Source of the DNA: Physcomitrium patens | Lineage: Eukaryota; Streptophyta; Bryopsida; Funariales; Funariaceae | NCBI RefSeq assembly: GCF_000002425.4 | Contig: NC_037258.1 | Coordinates: 4,255,709-4,319,708, forward strand | Length of the DNA: 64,000 nt | Direction: 5' to 3' | Shown here: positions 11,700 to 20,910 of the stretch, in pieces | Position numbering within the stretch: the first letter of the stretch is position 1 | Layout: each line of letters opens with the position of its first letter | Notes under the pieces: model-generated | Database searches by the model: none | What the model was told of the DNA's origin: nothing | Seen by the model: the letters and a program-made list of their open reading frames with translations, nothing else | Position numbers and translations under genes: made by a program

Positions 11700-13382
11700 T
11701 TGGAAGACACGGCTACACCAGTACGACAAAGGCAACATCGACTGAATCCTAAATATTCGTTGATGGTAAAGGAGGAATTGGATAAGCTTTTGGAGGTGGG
11801 ATTTATATATCCTGTACCACATAGTGAATGGGTTTTGCCGATAATTATGATTCCCAAGAAGAACGAGAAAGTCCGAATTTGCCAAGATTTTCGAAAGTTG
11901 AATGCTGCTACAAAGAAGGATTACTTTCTTTTACCATTTACGGATAGTATCTTAGACGCAGTAGCAGGCCACGAATGTTATTCGTTTCTTGATGGTTTTT
12001 TCGGATATAATCAGGTACAAATTGCAAAAGATGATCAATTAAAGACTACGTTTACTACGGATTGGGGAACTTTTGCTTATAAGGTCATGCCTTTCGGACT
12101 TTGTAATGCGCCAGCTACATTTCAGAGGGTGATGATGCAAGCATTCCAAGATGAGCTACGGGTTTCAATGGAAATCTTTTTAGATGATTTCTGCACATTC
12201 AGCACCAGAGAAGAACACTTAGACAAATTGGGCTGGTGCTTAGGCAAATGTACTAAATTTGGAATTTCTTTGAATTCAGAAAAATATAAATTTGGGGTAC
12301 CCTCAGGGAAATTATTGGGTCATATCGTATCGGGAACAGGTATCGCCACCGATCCGGATAAAATAAAAATTATACTAGAACTCCAAATACCCGATACAGT
12401 GACAGGTGTTCGCACCTTTATTGGGCATGTTAGCTATTATCGACGTTTTATTTATCTATTTGCTGTTATCTGTATTCCATTGACAAATTTGTTAAAAAAG
12501 CAACTACCGGACAACCTCGAACCAATTTGGACCAAGGAATGTACAGTTGCGTTTGAAACATTAAAACAAAAATTGGTTTCTGCACCAATATTGGTTGCTC
12601 CTTGTTGGACAAAATCTTTTGAGGTTTATGTTGATGCTTCTAATGTTGCGATTGGTTTGGTATTGAGCCAGAAGGATGACAAGGACCACGATCATCCTAT
12701 TTATTATACAAGCCGTCAGTTGGTGGCTGCCGAACGGAATTACACTACAACTGAGCGAGAGGCTTTGGTAATGATTTATTCTGTCCAAAAGTTTCGGCAT
12801 TATCTTCTTGGATATAAATTTGTCTTCCACGTGGATCATGACACTTTAAAATATATGATTAACAAGCCCCAGTTGAGTGGCTGCATCACAAGATGGGTAT
12901 TGCTTTTACAAGAATTTGATTTTACTATTAATGTACGGCAGGGGAAGTCGCATGCCAATGCGGACCATCTATTGCGACTGTCTAATATATTGGGAAATGA
13001 ACCCATTCCTGATGCATTACCTGATGCTGAGTTATTTCTTGTCGACCTAATTACACCGGAATATAGCGAATTGATACAGTATTTGACTTTTCAAACTTTT
13101 TTTTTCCATTTTACGGAGAAGCTTAAGAGAAGATTGGTTTTGAAAAGCGCACCTTATACTATGATTCGAGAAACTTTATATAAACAAGGGAAAGACGGTA
13201 TTTTACGTCGTTGCGTTTATCAGAATGAAGCACGCAGTATATTGGAAGGATGTCATTTGAATAGTTGTGGTGGACATTTTGCAGGCGACAACACAGCACG
13301 CAAAATTTTACAGGCGGGATATTGGTGGCCGACAATGTTTGCGGATGCTCACCAGTTTGCACGTCGTTATGACCCGTGCTAG
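11700..13382 (+). pseudogene. Element A reverse transcriptase, RNase H and integrase zinc domain
   Basis: 560 codons open. RT: RICQDFRKLNAATKKDYF, FLDGFFGYNQVQIA, FGLCNAPATFQR and the catalytic FLDD (about 12180). RNase H follows: FEVYVDASNVAIGLVLSQ, ERNYTTTEREALVMIYSVQKF, HVDHDTLKY. The integrase zinc domain begins near 13250 (CHLNSCGGHF...TARKILQAGYWWPT) but the first Cys of the CxxC pair is Tyr (RRYDPC), a G-to-A change, and a TAG follows the second Cys at 13380. Role: copies element RNA into DNA and primes integration. Same frame as gag. Confidence 0.9.
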
Positions 13383-13877
13383 CGAATTGGTCGTCCTACA
13401 GATACATCCGCGATGCCATTAGTTCCAATTCTGGCACAGGCACCTTTTGAAAAATGGGGTATTGATTTCCTGGGCCTAATTGCACCTGCCTCTCGCCATG
13501 GACAAAAACGGTATATATTGGTTGCCACGGACTATGTCACCAAATGGGCCGAAGCGAAGGCAACAAAATCTGATAGTGCTAGTGATGTAGCCACATTCTT
13601 ATATGAAAATATTATTACACAGTTTGGCTGTCCAAAAGAATTGGTCAGTGATTGAGGAACCCATTTCATTAATAGTACAATTGAAGCATTGACTGCTAAA
13701 TATGAGATTAAACACCGCAAGACGACACCGTATCATCCCAGAGCAAATGGCCTAACAGCAAAAGACCAATGACATATTATGTGCAATTATCACCAAGACA
13801 ATATCTGGTACAGGCACGGATTAGGACACTAAATTGTTTGCCGCTTTGTGGGCATACCGTACTGCATATAAACTTAT
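13383..13877 (+). pseudogene. Element A integrase core, 5' half, cut by element B
   Basis: Continues the pol frame after the TAG: GIDFLG with the first catalytic Asp, ATDYVTKWAEAKATK, and ENIITQFGCPKELVSD with the second Asp, then TGA where Arg is expected (SDRGTHF). TPYHPRANGLTAK follows, where relatives have the catalytic Glu (usually NGQAE), so the third acidic residue appears lost. Further stops and a frameshift precede LWAYRTAYK, where chromovirus B interrupts the gene. The C-terminal part resumes at 20163. Confidence 0.85.
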
Positions 13878-14005
13878 TGTCACGGACACAAAATAGAGAC
13901 TTGAAATCTAACAAGAAGTTCAAGAGGAAGTGGCAGAACTAGATTAAACAGATGAGTACAAGAACAACACCAGAAAGGTGAGCTAGAACTCCAAGAGATG
14001 TGTTG

Positions 14006-14044
14006 TCGAGACTGAAGAATTCTTCAGCCTCGATCCCTATATAT
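14006..14044 (-). promoter_or_regulatory. LTR TATA box plus adjoining hairpin (B, 3' LTR)
   Basis: In element sense TATATATA (14044-14037) is followed within a few bases by a near-perfect inverted repeat at 14033-14006. Its core, CTGAAGAATTCTTCAG, is self-complementary and is flanked by TCGAG and CTCGA arms that also pair. The other LTR copies keep the same structure. Confidence 0.7.
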
Positions 14045-14056
14045 ACTCCTACTTAG

Positions 14057-14355
14057 GAAGCTTCTCGAGCTACTTCTATTAACAAGGAAGCTTCTAGAAG
14101 GTTCCAGAGGCTTCTTTTCTAGAAGATTCTAGAAACTTCTCGAGCTACTTCTATTAACTAGGAAGCTTCTAGAAGTTCTAGGGGATTCCTTTCTAGAAGG
14201 TTCTAGAAACTTCTCTTCTAGAAGGTTCTAGAGACTTCCTTTCTAGAAGCTTCTAGAAACTTATCTCTAAAAGGTTCCAAAGGCTTCTCTTCTAAAAGGT
14301 TCCAGAGGCTTGTTTTCTAGAAGGTTCTAGAAACTTCTCTCTATAAAGTTCTAAG
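14057..14355 (-). promoter_or_regulatory. Heat-shock-element array in LTR U3 (B, 3' LTR)
   Basis: GAA and TTC triplets recur every 5 bp, the definition of the heat-shock-factor site (contiguous nGAAn/nTTCn). At 14087-14114 the run is GAA, TTC, GAA, TTC, GAG, TTC. At 14191-14258, triplets start at every fifth base (14191, 14196, 14201 ... 14256), nearly all perfect. The array lies immediately upstream of the TATA box in element sense. Binding by HSF is inferred from the consensus. Confidence 0.85.
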
Positions 14356-14371
14356 GAATATGTCCCTAATA

Positions 14372-14388
14372 TCATCTCCTCCTTTAGC
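14372..14388 (-). other. Element B polypurine tract
   Basis: In element sense AAAGGAGGAGATGA abuts the 3' LTR: the expected plus-strand DNA primer position. Confidence 0.7.
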
Positions 14389-14424
14389 TTCGAGGTCTCT
14401 GAGAAGCAATGTTGTTGATCAGTA

Positions 14425-14772
14425 TCAATGGAAGAAAATGAAGATCTGTCGCATAACTTCTGCTATGAACTCCAACTGTTGTTCACGAGGCAAGTGGTTC
14501 ATTGACCCTTGAAGCCAACGGTAGTGGCCCACATCTTCGACTTCTGACCAAGCATGAACTTTCGTGTCCTCATTGTGAAATTGTCCTGCAAACACGCCTT
14601 CTGGTTGACCATCGTAAGCAGGCTCGATCTCAAATACGATCACCAGTGATTGGTTACTCGGTATCCTCCGTCGTCGTCGTGGTACATGTAGTTCTTCATC
14701 TTGGGGTCGCCTTCGTGAGCTACTCGGTTGCGATACTCTGACTGGCATAGTATCTATCTCTTGGCTATCCAT
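14425..14772 (-). CDS. Element B small extra ORF between pol and 3' LTR
   Basis: An intact 115-codon ORF from a true ATG, in the same sense as gag-pol, starting 117 bp after the pol stop. The N-terminal half is Arg-rich (SSSRRRPQDEE, PRRRRRIPSN), which could be nucleic-acid-binding or a nuclear-localisation signal. The C-terminal half carries HYRWLQGSMNHLPREQQLEF and ends in a hydrophobic helix-like IFIFF. Element D has a homologue at 37646-38068 and element C a broken one at 34080-34431, sharing YRWLxGxxNHLxREQxxE and a hydrophobic end. Conservation between two LTR families indicates a real protein. I do not recognise the family. Its position is that of env, but there is no signal peptide or clear membrane anchor. 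Function unknown. Confidence 0.7.
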   Translation of the reverse strand: MDSQEIDTMPVRVSQPSSSRRRPQDEELHVPRRRRRIPSNQSLVIVFEIEPAYDGQPEGVFAGQFHNEDTKVHAWSEVEDVGHYRWLQGSMNHLPREQQLEFIAEVMRQIFIFFH

Positions 14773-14888
14773 ATCAAAAGACCAAACTACGATCTATCTT
14801 GGAGAAAATAACTACATCAACTATGAATTTTGCTGGTGCTCTCCCCTTTTCTTATATTGTTGGGAGAACAAGCTTCAGAAAGAAGCTA

Positions 14889-15650
14889 TCATCGAATTGA
14901 TTTAGGTTTATCGGGATGTCGTTGATGAAACTCCTGTACCTTTTGTGGCGCATTCGTAAGATTTTCAACTGGCTCCCACGTTCGCTCATTAATGTCATAG
15001 CCGCACCAATGAACAAGATATTCTAATTTTCTCCACCTTCGCCGTGAATCCAATACCTTTTCAACCTCGTATTCTTCGTGGTTCTTGATTTCAATACTAG
15101 GTGGTGGACATTGCACTCTTCCAGAAAAAGATGATTCTCGATAAGGTTCCAACACAAAAACATGAAAGACTTGATGTACCTTCATAGAAGCCGGTAACTC
15201 CTGCCAGTATGCCACTGGATTAATTTGCTTCTGGATGATAAATGGTCCCAATCTTCGATAGTCCAACTTATCACATGGTCGCTTGGTCTTGATATTTCGT
15301 CGAAGAAGCCAGGCTTTGTCTCCAACTTTGAAAGTAGGTGCTGGATTCCGAAATCTATCTACAGACGTCTTATAGGATTCTTGAGCGGATTGTAATTGAA
15401 GCTTCAACTTAGTTTGAAGCTCTGATAGTTGCTTCGCAAATCCTTCAGCTGCTGGATTGTTATTTGTTGACGGACTCAATAAATCAAGCTTCGGATGATA
15501 CCCATAGTTGGAAAAGAATGGTGTTTGTTGAGTCGACGCATGGAAGGTGTTGTTATATGCAAACTCGGCTAGCGGTAGTTTACAGTCCAATCGTCTTGCT
15601 GATAGTTGATGCTGCATCGTAAGTACTGCTCCAAGACTTGGTTCACCCAT
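14889..15650 (-). pseudogene. Element B integrase C-terminus and chromodomain
   Basis: After a one-base frameshift near 15578 the pol reading continues: LPLAEFAYNNTFHAST, FKVGDKAWLLRRNIKTKRP, DYRRLGPFIIQKQINPVAY, VFVLEPYRES. It ends with a chromodomain (EEYEVEKVLDSRRRWRKLEY, LVHWCGYDINERTWEPVENL). The chromodomain directs chromovirus integration to marked chromatin, usually H3K9-methylated (known of the family). Aromatic-cage positions (Y, W, W/Y) look preserved. The domain is complete; only the upstream join is broken. Confidence 0.9.
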
Positions 15651-17865
15651 TCCGTTTGGCCATCAATTTGAGGATAAAAAGCTGAAGAAAGCTTGATATC
15701 CACCTTCAATATCCCAAAGAGAGATCTCCAAAACTTTGACACGAACTGGGTACCTCGATCTGATATGATATTATCTGGTAGTCCATGATATCGATACACA
15801 TTATTGAGAAAGAGTCTTGCTGTGACTTCACTAGACGATGTCTTCTTACAAGGAACAAAGTGCGCCATCTTCGTAAGCCGATCTACCACGACAAAGATGC
15901 TGTCAAATGAGTTTGATGATGGCAAGTCTGGGGATAAGTCCATAGAAATTGAAGACCATGGTCGACGTGGAATTCGCAATGGTTGTAGAAGTCCATAAGG
16001 GCGATGCCGAGGATTCTTAGATCTTGAACAGATGTCACAAGAGAGGACAAAATCTTTCACATCCTTCCACATTTGGGGCCACCAAAAATCTCGGGAAATA
16101 AGCTCCAAGGTCTTGTTGAATCCAAAATGTCCCGCAGCTGGAAAATCATGGCGAGATTGAAGAACTCGGAGTCGTGCTAGTCCTTTTGGAATGTACAATC
16201 GCTCTTCAAAGTATAAAAGATTTCCCTCCACCTTGAACTTGTCGTCATTGCTACGTTGCTTGATATCAATGGCTACTGAATCTTTAATGGTCATAGCACG
16301 TACCTGGTTTAGGAAGTCAGCATCAAATGATACAATAGTAGCACAAAGTTGAAATCTCTCTGGCTTCAATAACGTTGTACATTGTTGATCAAACGTTGCT
16401 TCTCCAGCCTTTGGTGCAGGATACGATCTCCTTGATAAAGCATCGGATAGTCCTTGCTGCCTTCCAGGTCTATAAGTGATAACAAAATCGAATCTAGATA
16501 GCGACATATTCCACTGAGCTTGACGCCGATTTAAAACTCGAGCCGTCATGAAATACTCCAAATTCTTGTGATCTATATATATGGTTACTGGATGTGCAGC
16601 TCCTTCAAGAAAGTGACACCATTCTTCGAAAGAATCCACTATAGCAAGAAGTTCCTTATCGTGGATCTTATAATTGATTTCAGCAGCAGAGAACTTCCGA
16701 GAATAGAATGTAACTGGATATAGCTTCTTATCTTCACTCATTTTTGAAAGCACAGCTCCCAAAGCAAAATCTGAAGCATCAGTTTCTAAATAGAAGGCCT
16801 TTGTAAAGTCTGGATGTACCAAAATTCGAGCTGTAGTAAATGCTGTCTTCAAATCTTGAAACGCCTTCTCTGCCAAAGGTCCCCATTCCAACTTATCCTT
16901 GCATGTTAATCGAGTGAGAGGAGCAGCAACTTGAGAATAATTCTTGATGAAGATCCGATAGAAGTTAGCAAAACCAAGAAAGCATTGTACGTCTCTAACC
17001 GTCTTCGGAACCTCCCAAGACATGATTGCTTCTACTTTCTTGGGGTCCATCTTCAAACCTTCTGTAGTCGCAATGAACCCCAAAAATTCCATCTCCGTCT
17101 GGTGAAATAAACACTTTTCTAATTTGGCATATAGTCCTCGCTTGCGTAGTTTCTCCAAGACCAAACGAACATGCTCCTCATGCTCTTCCTCGTTTTTAGA
17201 GAATATTAGAATATCGTCCAAGTAGATGACAACAAAATCGTCAAGGTGTTCTCGAAAGATGTCATTCATCATATGTTGAAAAACCGCTGGAGCATTGGTA
17301 AGACCAAAAGGCATGACATTATATTCGAAATGACCATACCTTGTACGGAATGCTGTCTTCCACTCATCTCCTTCCTTGATTCGTATGAGATTATAAGCTC
17401 TCCTTAGATCAATTTTTGTAAAGATCTTCGCACGTCCAAGTTGTTCTAAGAGACTAGAAATCAAGGGTAATGGGTAACAATTTTTCTTTGTTACCTTATT
17501 GAGGCCTCGATAGTCCACACACATCCGTAATGATCCATCTTTCTTCTTCACAAATAAGATGGGTGCTCCAGCTGATGATTTTGAATGACGAATGAAGTTC
17601 TTGGCTAGATTCTCGTCGATGTACTTTCGTAACTCTGCCAACTCCATTTGCGATAGATTGTAGATTGGGCCAAAAAATGGTTGTGCTCCTTCTTGCAAGT
17701 CTATGGCACAATCATATGGTTGGTGTTCTGGTAGTATGTCGGCGTTTTTCTTTTGAAACACGTCTTCAAAATCTTTATATTGCTCCAGTATACTTGCTGT
17801 TGAGATCTTCTCCTCGGTAGTTGGAGCCGCATAAATGACAAATGGAGTGCCTTCCTTAGATGATC
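15569..17865 (-). pseudogene. Element B reverse transcriptase, RNase H, integrase core
   Basis: One open frame, whose translation can be read from a GTG at 17761 and continues upstream to about 17865 without a stop. [53 protein letters not shown] and catalytic YLDD. RNase H: LETDASDFALGAVLS, NYKIHDKELLAIVDSFEEW, YIDHKNLEYF. Integrase zinc domain HDFPAAGHFGFNKT...CDICSR; core with Asp (SMDLSPDLP), Asp (IISDRGTQF) and Glu (DGQTEWVNQ). All RT and integrase catalytic residues look intact. The frame fails at about 15578, inside QQDDWT, by one base. Confidence 0.93.
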
Positions 17866-18357
17866 TTATAAACGCTCTTGCTTCAATGAATAAGGATTTT
17901 TTTTTCGAGGTTTTTTACTAAGTTTTTTCTTGGGTGGTTTTGTGAGAAAAGTCATCTTCCGCAACCTCCAATCTATCAATGGATTATGTTTTTCCAACCA
18001 AGAAAGACCAAGAATAATAGGATTTGATGGGGTTCTAATAATATTAAAAATAATATGACTACTATGGTCTTTAAACGTTACTTCTATAGGTTTTGATTCT
18101 TGGGTGATGCTACCAGACAATAAAGGTCGTCCATCTATGACCTCAACATGAACAGGTTTTGATTTTTGTACTAAAGGGATCTTATGACGCTTTGCAAATT
18201 CTTCGTCTAAAAAACAAGCAGATTCTCCTGAGTCTAGTAGTGCTAAGGTTCTCAGTTTTTGAGGGTCGATAAACAGAGGGATTGTAAAACAAAGTGCAGG
18301 TTGGGCAGAAAGAAAGGAACCTGATTGTTGTTGGGATATTTCATTGTCCAGCCGCAC
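17866..18357 (-). pseudogene. Element B aspartic protease
   Basis: Core LALLDSGESACFLDEEFAKR holds the DSG active site, followed by the flap region and IILGLSWLEKHNPLIDW typical of Ty3 proteases. The frame leaves pol by a one-base slip in the A-rich run at about 17899-17906 (element C has a different run length there). B is the only one of the three chromoviruses here with an intact DSG. Confidence 0.85.
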
Positions 18358-18433
18358 GGTTCCTACTGTGGCTGGGCATCCTCGTTTTCCTGAACAAATA
18401 CTCCTCTAGTCTTGACTATGCCTCGATTTTACT

Positions 18434-19388
18434 TTTTGGGGCAGTTTCCGACTTTGTGGCCTTCTCCACCGCAATACAAGCATAAATTTTCCTCTAGACG
18501 TCACTTTTTTTCTTCTATAGTAAGAGATTTGATACGTACCGCATCAATTTGCATGTCTTCCACCTCTGAATGTGAATTCACTCCGCTTGCCGACATAGTT
18601 GGAGCATGGCAAATTGTATGTTGTCTTGAGCGTTGGTCTTAGCGACGTTGGAATAGGCGATTATCGCACTTCACAGCTTGGCTAATGGCTTCATTGAGCG
18701 TTCGTGGATCAGGAAGAGTTAACAGCAAATCCTTCACATCATCTCTTAAACCCCAATAGAATTGACTCATCAACGCTTCTTCATCCCAATTGATGTCGCA
18801 TACTAATTGCCTGAAATCCGAAGTATAGATTGATGTAGAACGCATCCCTTGTCGTAGCGACCGGATCTTTGTTGTAGCCCATCAAACCTTATCGTGTTTA
18901 CCAAATGCTTCCGCAAATGCTTCCAAAAAGGTTTCGAAGTTGTTTAATATGGATGATCGTTTCTCAAACAAAGAAGCAAACCATGATAGAGCTTGTCCCG
19001 TAAGTAAGGTTCCAACAAGCCCAACACGTGATTCCTCCGTTGGATATCGTTCGGGCTGTAAAACTGTTATCAACCTGATTTGATTGACGAATCCTCGAAA
19101 CTTGGAACGTATTCCATCAAACTTATCTTGAAGGCTAACTCGAGGCTCCTTATGTTGTAGAACTAGTGGTTCTTGTCGAACCTGAGGTAAAATTGTTTCT
19201 CCAAGTGCTGAAATTTGAGGCTGGTGTAGTTTAGATTGTGCTATGTCAGATACTCCATGATTATGAAGCCTTGCCACCACTCCTTCAATCTTTGCAGTTC
19301 TTTGTGATAACGTAGCGAGGGCATTCATAATAGCATCTAATTTAGACTCCGAATTTTCTGTCATACTAATGTCTTGACCTCCGGCCAT
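18434..19388 (-). pseudogene. Element B gag with zinc knuckle
   Basis: Starts at ATG 19388 (MAGGQDISM...). A coiled N-terminus is followed by the retrotransposon Gag core (PRVSLQDKFDGIRSKFRGFV, TLLTGQALSWFASLFE, YTSDFRQLVCDINWDEEAL, LPDPRTLNEAISQAVKCDNR). The zinc knuckle CLYCGGEGHKVGNC lies near 18434-18480. Stops interrupt: TGA at about 18882 (CGA to TGA in HDKVRWAT), TAA at about 18640 (CAA to TAA), and a TGA just before the zinc knuckle. Role: particle and RNA packaging protein. Confidence 0.88.
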
Positions 19389-19430
19389 TCTAAAAGAAAG
19401 ACAAAAATGACCCTATAAGAGGCAATATTG

Positions 19431-19620
19431 GTTTATACGAGGGTAATCCACAACCTATAAAACGCCTTAAGAATTTCAAGAAGAGGGATAATCCACTCTC
19501 TCCAAGAAGAATAAGACTCCAATATTGTAATAGAAGAAGTATCAGTTTAGAGGAAGGTAATCCGCAACCTCTAAAAAATGCTAGTATACCTTCAAGTAGA
19601 GGGGTAATCCACACTCTACT
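19431..19620 (-). other. Element B leader: four repeated stem-loops
   Basis: Between the primer site and the gag ATG lie two ~110-bp units, each with two hairpins whose loops all show GGTAATCC (one GATAATCC), plus-strand reading. Arms: 19432-19439 with 19454-19461 (TTTATACG/CCTATAAA, 7 of 8 pairs); 19482-19485 with 19496-19499; 19546-19553 with 19568-19575 (TTTAGAGG/CCTCTAAA, 8 of 8); 19595-19601 with 19614-19620 (AGTAGAG/CTCTACT, 7 of 7). Between the first and third hairpin a G-C pair becomes T-A, a compensatory change. Elements C and D have the same structures. Possible packaging, dimerisation or translation signal (inference). Confidence 0.7.
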
Positions 19621-19632
19621 AAGAAAGAACTA

Positions 19633-19641
19633 GCTCTGATA
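19633..19641 (-). other. Candidate primer binding site of B (tRNA-iMet-like)
   Basis: In element sense TATCAGAGC matches the last nine bases of the common TGGTATCAGAGC primer site. It sits about 27 nt inside the LTR rather than next to it, and the leading TGG is missing, so this is tentative. D has the same TATCAGAGC at 42717-42725. Confidence 0.4.
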
Positions 19642-19795
19642 TCTCAAGTTAGTGCAATCTCGATAAACTGTCACGGACACAAAATAGAGACTTGAAATCT
19701 AACAAGAAGTTCAAGAAGAAGTGGCAGAACTAGATTAAACAGATGAGTACAAGAACAACACCAGAAAGGTGAGCTAGAACTCCAAGAGATGTGTT

Positions 19796-19836
19796 GTCGA
19801 GACTGAAGAACTCTTCAACCTCGATCCCTATATATA
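19796..19836 (-). promoter_or_regulatory. LTR TATA box plus adjoining hairpin (B, 5' LTR)
   Basis: TATATATA at 19829-19836 reads on both strands; in element sense it is followed by the CTGAAGA...TCTTCAA inverted repeat (one pair lost relative to the other LTR). Confidence 0.7.
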
Positions 19837-19847
19837 CTCCTACTTAA

Positions 19848-20145
19848 GAAGCTTCTCGAGCTATTTCTATTAACAAAGAAGCTTCTAGAAGGTTCCAGAG
19901 GCTTCCTTTCTAGAAGGTTCTAAAAACTTCTCGAGCTACTTCTATTAACTAGGAAGCTTTTAGAAGTTCTAGGAGATTTCTTTCTAGAAGGTTCTAGAAA
20001 CTTCTCTTCTAGAAGGTTCCAGAGACTTCCTTTCTAGAAGCTTCTAGAAACTTCTCTCTAAAAGGTTCCAGAGGCTTCTCTTCTAGAAGGTTCCAGAGGC
20101 TTGTTTTCTAGAAGGTTCTAGAAACTTCTCTCTATAAAGTTCTAA
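19848..20145 (-). promoter_or_regulatory. Heat-shock-element array in LTR U3 (B, 5' LTR)
   Basis: Same 5-bp-phased GAA/TTC array as in the other LTR, upstream of the TATA box. The stretch TTCTAGAAGGTTCTAGAAAC followed by TTC is five consecutive alternating units. Several positions degenerate in the other LTR are perfect here (for example GAAGGTTCCAGAGGCTTC near 20085-20102). Confidence 0.85.
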
Positions 20146-20162
20146 GGAATATGTCCCTAACA

Positions 20163-20600
20163 GTTACGACTAATGCCACACCCTTTCAATTAGTTTATGG
20201 TCAGGAAGCAATATTACCTATCGAATTCGAAGTTCAAAGTTTGCGCATTGCAATGGAGGAACGATTGGGGGATACGGAAGCGTTACAAGTTCGTTTCGCA
20301 TAATTGTAGCAGTTGGATGAAACTCAAACCAATGCCCTATTGAGACAGGAGGCCACTCAAAGGCGACGGAAAAGTTATTATGATAGTAAATTAAAACCAA
20401 AATTTTTTATGCCCAATGATTTGGTACTGCTTTATGACAGTTGTTTTAAAAATTTTCCAGGAAAATTTCATATTCGGTGGCATGGGCCGTACAGAGTCAC
20501 TGAGGATTTTTCCAATGGCTTAGTCCAATTGGAAGACTTTATGGGTGCTAAATTTACCGCGCGTATAAATGGGAATCGGCTACGTCTGTATGCTACATAA
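20163..20600 (+). pseudogene. Element A integrase C-terminus
   Basis: Resumes the gene cut by B: TTNATPFQLVYGQEAILPIE, then RLGDTEALQ, two in-frame stops at about 20300-20310, ALLRQEATQRRRKSYYDSKL, PNDLVLLYDSCFKNFPGKFH, WHGPYRVTEDFSNGLVQLED, ending in a true stop at 20600. It is the usual Athila/Tat-like integrase tail; no chromodomain follows. Confidence 0.88.
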
Positions 20601-20910
20601 ACTTGGGACGAGTTTTATATCGGTGGGGGTGGAGAGAGAAAGCCAATTTAGTATTGAAGTGACAGCACAAGAGTTGTGATGGGAAGGGAAGAGCGTGTGA
20701 TGATGAGATTGTGGACGGGTTGAGTGAAGGTGAGCCGTCAGGAAGACACTAATAGGATAGGTTGTTATAGGCCTGTTAGGTTAAGTCATATCAGGAGGAG
20801 AACCAGGGTAGAAGTTAGGAGTGGGGCTTTTGGCTAACATTGTTTACATTGTAATTTCTTGATTCACGTTGCTAAGCACAGGTTTTAGATGATTATCGTG
20901 AGTAGCAAAG

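Larger units (their letters stand above)
13878..14371 (-). repeat. Element B 3' LTR (element sense)
   Basis: 494 bp. Contains the heat-shock-element array, TATA box and TATA-proximal hairpin listed separately. The left end reads TGTCACGGACAC on the plus strand; the right end is CCTAATA, a decayed CCTAACA. Confidence 0.93.
13878..20162 (-). mobile_element. Element B: chromovirus (Ty3/gypsy with chromodomain) nested in A
   Basis: 6,285 bp in minus orientation. Two 494-bp LTRs (13878-14371 and 19669-20162) begin TGTTAGGGAC (mutated to TATTAGGGAC in the 13878-14371 copy) and end GTCCGTGACA in element sense. The flanks (CTTAT left, GTTAC right) match at only 3 of 5 positions, so the target duplication has decayed. 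Internal order: primer-like site, repeated leader hairpins, gag, protease, RT, RNase H, integrase with chromodomain, small extra ORF, polypurine tract. LTRs differ at about 17 of 494 sites by eye (about 3.4%). Coding damage: nonsense codons in gag, one-base frameshifts near 17,900 and 15,578. It is the least damaged of the three chromoviruses in pol. Confidence 0.95.
19669..20162 (-). repeat. Element B 5' LTR (element sense, promoter copy)
   Basis: 494 bp, ends TGTCACGGAC and CCCTAACA on the plus strand. This is the copy that would drive transcription of B toward lower coordinates. Confidence 0.93.

Noticed and set aside
13873..13877. A clean 5-bp target duplication for element B
   Set aside because: Left CTTAT and right GTTAC agree at only three positions; boundaries are set by the LTR ends and by continuity of A's integrase, not by the duplication.
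14057..14355. Regularly spaced short repeats as a CRISPR-like array
   Set aside because: Period is 5 bp with no spacers, in a plant LTR; it is a heat-shock-element array.
19431..19620. Leader repeats as a riboswitch
   Set aside because: No known aptamer core; the simple hairpins with a constant loop fit a retroelement leader better.
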